From the NCBI RefSeq assembly GCF_021390335.1, contig NZ_JAJUXK010000007.1:310001-374000 (forward strand): a DNA stretch of 64,000 nucleotides. The letters are read 5' to 3'. Position numbers and translations under genes: made by a program. Positions 61,876-64,000 of this stretch are shown here, one piece after another. The stretch's first letter is position 1. Each line of letters begins with the position of its first letter. A model generated the notes under the pieces. The model ran no database searches, was not told the origin of the DNA, and saw only the letters and a program-made list of their open reading frames with translations. Source of the stretch: Dyadobacter sp. CY343 (lineage in GTDB: Bacteria; Bacteroidota; Bacteroidia; Cytophagales; Spirosomataceae).

Positions 61876-63390
61876 ATGGCAAACGAGACAAACATAGGAA
61901 AAATTACGCAGGTAATTGGTCCCGTTGTAGACGTATCATTTGAAGATAGCGGAAGCATTCCATCTATCCTCGATGCGTTAGAAGTCATCAAACCAAACGG
62001 TTCGAAAGTAGTTCTTGAGTGCCAGCAGCACTTGGGCGAAGACCGTATCCGTACCATCGCGATGGACAGTACCGAAGGTATGCAGCGCGGAATGGCAGTA
62101 AGGCCGCTTGGTGCGCCTATTAAAATGCCAATCGGTGAAGGAATTAAAGGTCGTCTTTTCAATGTAATCGGTGAAGCGATCGATGGACTTACGCCTTTGG
62201 ATACTACAAACGGTATCTCGATTCACCGCTCAGCTCCGAAATTTGAAGAGCTGGCGACTTCAACCGAAATCCTTTTTACGGGTATCAAAGTAATCGATTT
62301 GCTTGCTCCTTATGTAAAAGGCGGTAAAATCGGTTTGTTCGGTGGTGCCGGTGTTGGTAAAACCGTTTTGATCCAGGAATTGATCAACAATATTGCAAAA
62401 GCCTACGCTGGTCTTTCAGTATTCGCCGGAGTTGGAGAACGTACCCGTGAAGGAAATGACCTGATGCGTGAAATGATTGAAGCCGGTATCATTAAATACG
62501 GCGACGAATTCAAGCACAGCATGGAAGAAGGCGGCTGGGATATTTCAAAAGTGGATTATAATACTTTGAAAGACTCACAGGCAACTTTCGTTTTCGGACA
62601 AATGAACGAGCCTCCCGGCGCACGTGCACGTGTTGCATTGTCAGGTTTGACTATGGCGGAATATTTCCGTGATGGTGACGGCGAAGGTCAGGGTCGTGAT
62701 ATTCTTTTCTTTATTGACAATATCTTCCGTTTTACACAAGCTGGTTCAGAGGTATCCGCTCTTTTGGGACGTATGCCGTCTGCGGTAGGTTACCAGCCTA
62801 CACTTGCTACTGAAATGGGTCAGATGCAGGAACGCATTACCTCAACAAAACGTGGTTCTATCACATCTGTACAAGCGGTTTACGTACCTGCGGATGACTT
62901 GACTGACCCTGCTCCTGCAACAACATTTGCCCACTTGGACGCGACTACGGTACTAAGCCGTAAAGTTTCTGAAAAAGGTATCTACCCTGCGGTGGATCCA
63001 TTGGATTCAGCTTCACGTATTTTGAATGCTGAAACTTTGGGTGCTGAGCACTACGATTGCGCACAGCGCGTAAAAAATATTTTGCAACGCTACAAAGAAT
63101 TGCAGGATATCATCGCGATTTTGGGTATGGAAGAACTTTCTGACGAAGATAAGCTGGTTGTGTCCCGCGCTCGTCGTGTTGAACGTTTCTTGTCGCAGCC
63201 ATTCTTCGTAGCTGAGCAGTTCACCGGTTTGAAAGGAACTTTGGTAGATATTAACGATACCATCAAAGGATTCAACTTGATCATGGACGGAGCTTATGAC
63301 CACCTTCCTGAAATGGCATTCAACCTGGTTGGAACCATCGAAGATGCGCAGGCAAAAGGAGAAAAAATGCTTGCAGAAGCAACAAGATAG
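61876..63390 (+). CDS. atpD: ATP synthase F1 subunit beta
   Basis: This 504-residue catalytic subunit of F1Fo ATP synthase has Walker A GGAGVGKTV, the catalytic Glu in GVGERTREGNDL, Walker B ILFFIDNIFRF and the DELSEED-like region (EELSDEDKL). ATG at 61876 is chosen; an in-frame ATG at 61831 lies within the promoter. atpD and atpC are split from the rest of the atp genes, as usual in Bacteroidota. Confidence 0.97.
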   Translation: MANETNIGKITQVIGPVVDVSFEDSGSIPSILDALEVIKPNGSKVVLECQQHLGEDRIRTIAMDSTEGMQRGMAVRPLGAPIKMPIGEGIKGRLFNVIGEAIDGLTPLDTTNGISIHRSAPKFEELATSTEILFTGIKVIDLLAPYVKGGKIGLFGGAGVGKTVLIQELINNIAKAYAGLSVFAGVGERTREGNDLMREMIEAGIIKYGDEFKHSMEEGGWDISKVDYNTLKDSQATFVFGQMNEPPGARARVALSGLTMAEYFRDGDGEGQGRDILFFIDNIFRFTQAGSEVSALLGRMPSAVGYQPTLATEMGQMQERITSTKRGSITSVQAVYVPADDLTDPAPATTFAHLDATTVLSRKVSEKGIYPAVDPLDSASRILNAETLGAEHYDCAQRVKNILQRYKELQDIIAILGMEELSDEDKLVVSRARRVERFLSQPFFVAEQFTGLKGTLVDINDTIKGFNLIMDGAYDHLPEMAFNLVGTIEDAQAKGEKMLAEATR

Positions 63391-63404
63391 TTTAATAAGT
63401 CTAT

Positions 63405-63483
63405 GAGTTCATGAGTCAATGAGTTTAACTCATGAACCGCAAAGCGGACGCTTTTAACTCATAAACTCTTGACTCATAAACTC
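63405..63483. repeat. inverted repeat between atpD and atpC
   Basis: GTTCATGAGT (63407-63416) and ACTCATGAAC (63428-63437) form a 10-bp stem. Further on, AAACTCTTGACTCAT is nearly the complement of ATGAGTCAATGAGTTT, with one base missing. Together they can form long alternative hairpins in the 99-bp gap. Confidence 0.65.
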
Positions 63484-63489
63484 CCAAAA

Positions 63490-63732
63490 ATGCATTTAGA
63501 AATAATTACCCCAGATAAGAAGGTTTTTGCCGGAGAGGCGAATTCCGTGACGTTACCGGGTTCAGAAGGCCAATTTCAGGTTCTAAACCGTCACGCGCCG
63601 CTTGTAAGTACATTAGGGAAAGGCGACGTGGTGATCGATACAGGTGCTGCAAAGCAAACCTACGTGATCGACGGCGGTGTAGTAGAAGTGCTTAATAACA
63701 AAGTATTGGTACTCGCGGAGGCGATTCTGTAA
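63490..63732 (+). CDS. atpC: ATP synthase F1 subunit epsilon, short form
   Basis: This 80-residue protein has only the N-terminal beta-sandwich of epsilon (HLEIITPDKKVFAGEANSVTLPG and GQFQVLNRHAPLVSTL). The C-terminal helical pair that inhibits ATP hydrolysis in many bacteria is absent. ATG at 63490 is the first plausible start; an upstream ATG at 63469 lies in the repeat. It follows atpD by 99 bp. Confidence 0.92.
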   Translation: MHLEIITPDKKVFAGEANSVTLPGSEGQFQVLNRHAPLVSTLGKGDVVIDTGAAKQTYVIDGGVVEVLNNKVLVLAEAIL

Positions 63733-63754
63733 TATAGATTTAAGAGTTTGTAAA

Positions 63755-63791
63755 AAGCAGAAACTGGAAACGGTTTCTGCTTTTTTTTTTG
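63755..63791 (+). terminator. intrinsic terminator of atpD-atpC
   Basis: AGCAGAAAC and GTTTCTGCT pair around an 8-base loop, followed by eleven T in a row. Confidence 0.92.
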
Positions 63792-63945
63792 TGATCAGGC
63801 ACATACAAAGTCATTGGCTTCGATAATGATTTAAGTTCATACCAGCCGATCCGCGTCATTGCTTTGTATTTCAGTAAGAATATGTAAGTTACAAAAAGGA
63901 AAAGTTTTCATATTTTCGGAAGGTACAATCCTTCACTTCCAAAAG

Positions 63946-64000
63946 ATGACACAACCGGCTGCCAAAAACGGACTATTGAAAATTCTGGGGGTTGGGTTTG
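63946..64000 (+). CDS. APC-family amino-acid permease, 5' end only
   Basis: The last 55 bases open a frame starting ATG and reading AAKNGLLKILGVGFG before the window ends. That run is like the start of amino acid/polyamine antiporters, where LLKILGVGFG leads into the first helix. Only 18 residues are visible, so the assignment is tentative. Confidence 0.5.
   Translation, partial: MTQPAAKNGLLKILGVGF

Overview
The window looks like a chromosomal segment of a Bacteroidota bacterium of the order Cytophagales, most like Dyadobacter or a close relative. This is inferred from gene content and not from a database search. Supporting signs are a TonB-dependent receptor paired with a DUF4249 lipoprotein, the gldG-dnaN neighbourhood, a eukaryote-type (GT3) glycogen synthase, an 80-residue ATP synthase epsilon subunit, a BlaI/BlaR1 pair, a PVC-type cytochrome c protein with a sugar isomerase, and TAnnTTTG -7 promoter boxes in place of E. 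coli-type promoters. Shine-Dalgarno sequences are mostly absent, so starts were chosen from family length, signal peptides and promoter positions.

Layout. 0-8.5 kb: N-acetylglucosamine kinase, a two-component system, ribosomal protein L28, folK, a TonB receptor with DUF4249 lipoprotein, and a P1 self-cleaving peptidase. 8.5-13 kb (minus strand): a PVC-type cytochrome/beta-propeller protein and sugar isomerase (probably sugar oxidation), YraN and a small antitoxin-like protein. 13-22 kb: lipB, a conserved hypothetical, a PolB-like exonuclease, RNase R, two small coiled-coil proteins, a DUF1080 protein, gldG and dnaN. 22-28.4 kb: blaI-blaR1 behind three matching operator dyads, a ferredoxin-type reductase, an aminotransferase and rtcB.

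28.4-31.2 kb is the accessory part. It has few intact genes and holds the wreckage of several: a protein broken by two in-frame stops, a second broken by a frameshift in a C run plus an in-frame stop, a detached second copy of the rtcB 3' end together with about 160 bp of hairpin-rich downstream sequence, and one intact SRPBCC gene. The two broken proteins resemble small proteins that often serve as orphan immunity genes of polymorphic toxins. This is the least ordinary stretch of the window.

31.2-52 kb is mainly housekeeping: icd, 5-formyl-THF cyclo-ligase, asd, an isolated nuoD, a family-10-like glycoside hydrolase, glycogen synthase, an AAA/DUF4143 ATPase, prmA, an unrecognised 1561-residue secreted protein, plsY, an M20 dipeptidase, a TPR protein, hpt, a beta-CASP nuclease and tRNA-Leu(CAG). 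52-64 kb carries a RelE-type toxin with an unusual partner, hemJ, lipoprotein msrA, an outer-membrane barrel, two tandem secreted paralogues, an RluA-type pseudouridine synthase, a MacB-type ABC ATPase, a large membrane TPR protein, atpD-atpC with a long inverted repeat between them, and the start of an amino-acid permease running off the end.

No CRISPR array, rRNA, complete insertion sequence or prophage was seen.
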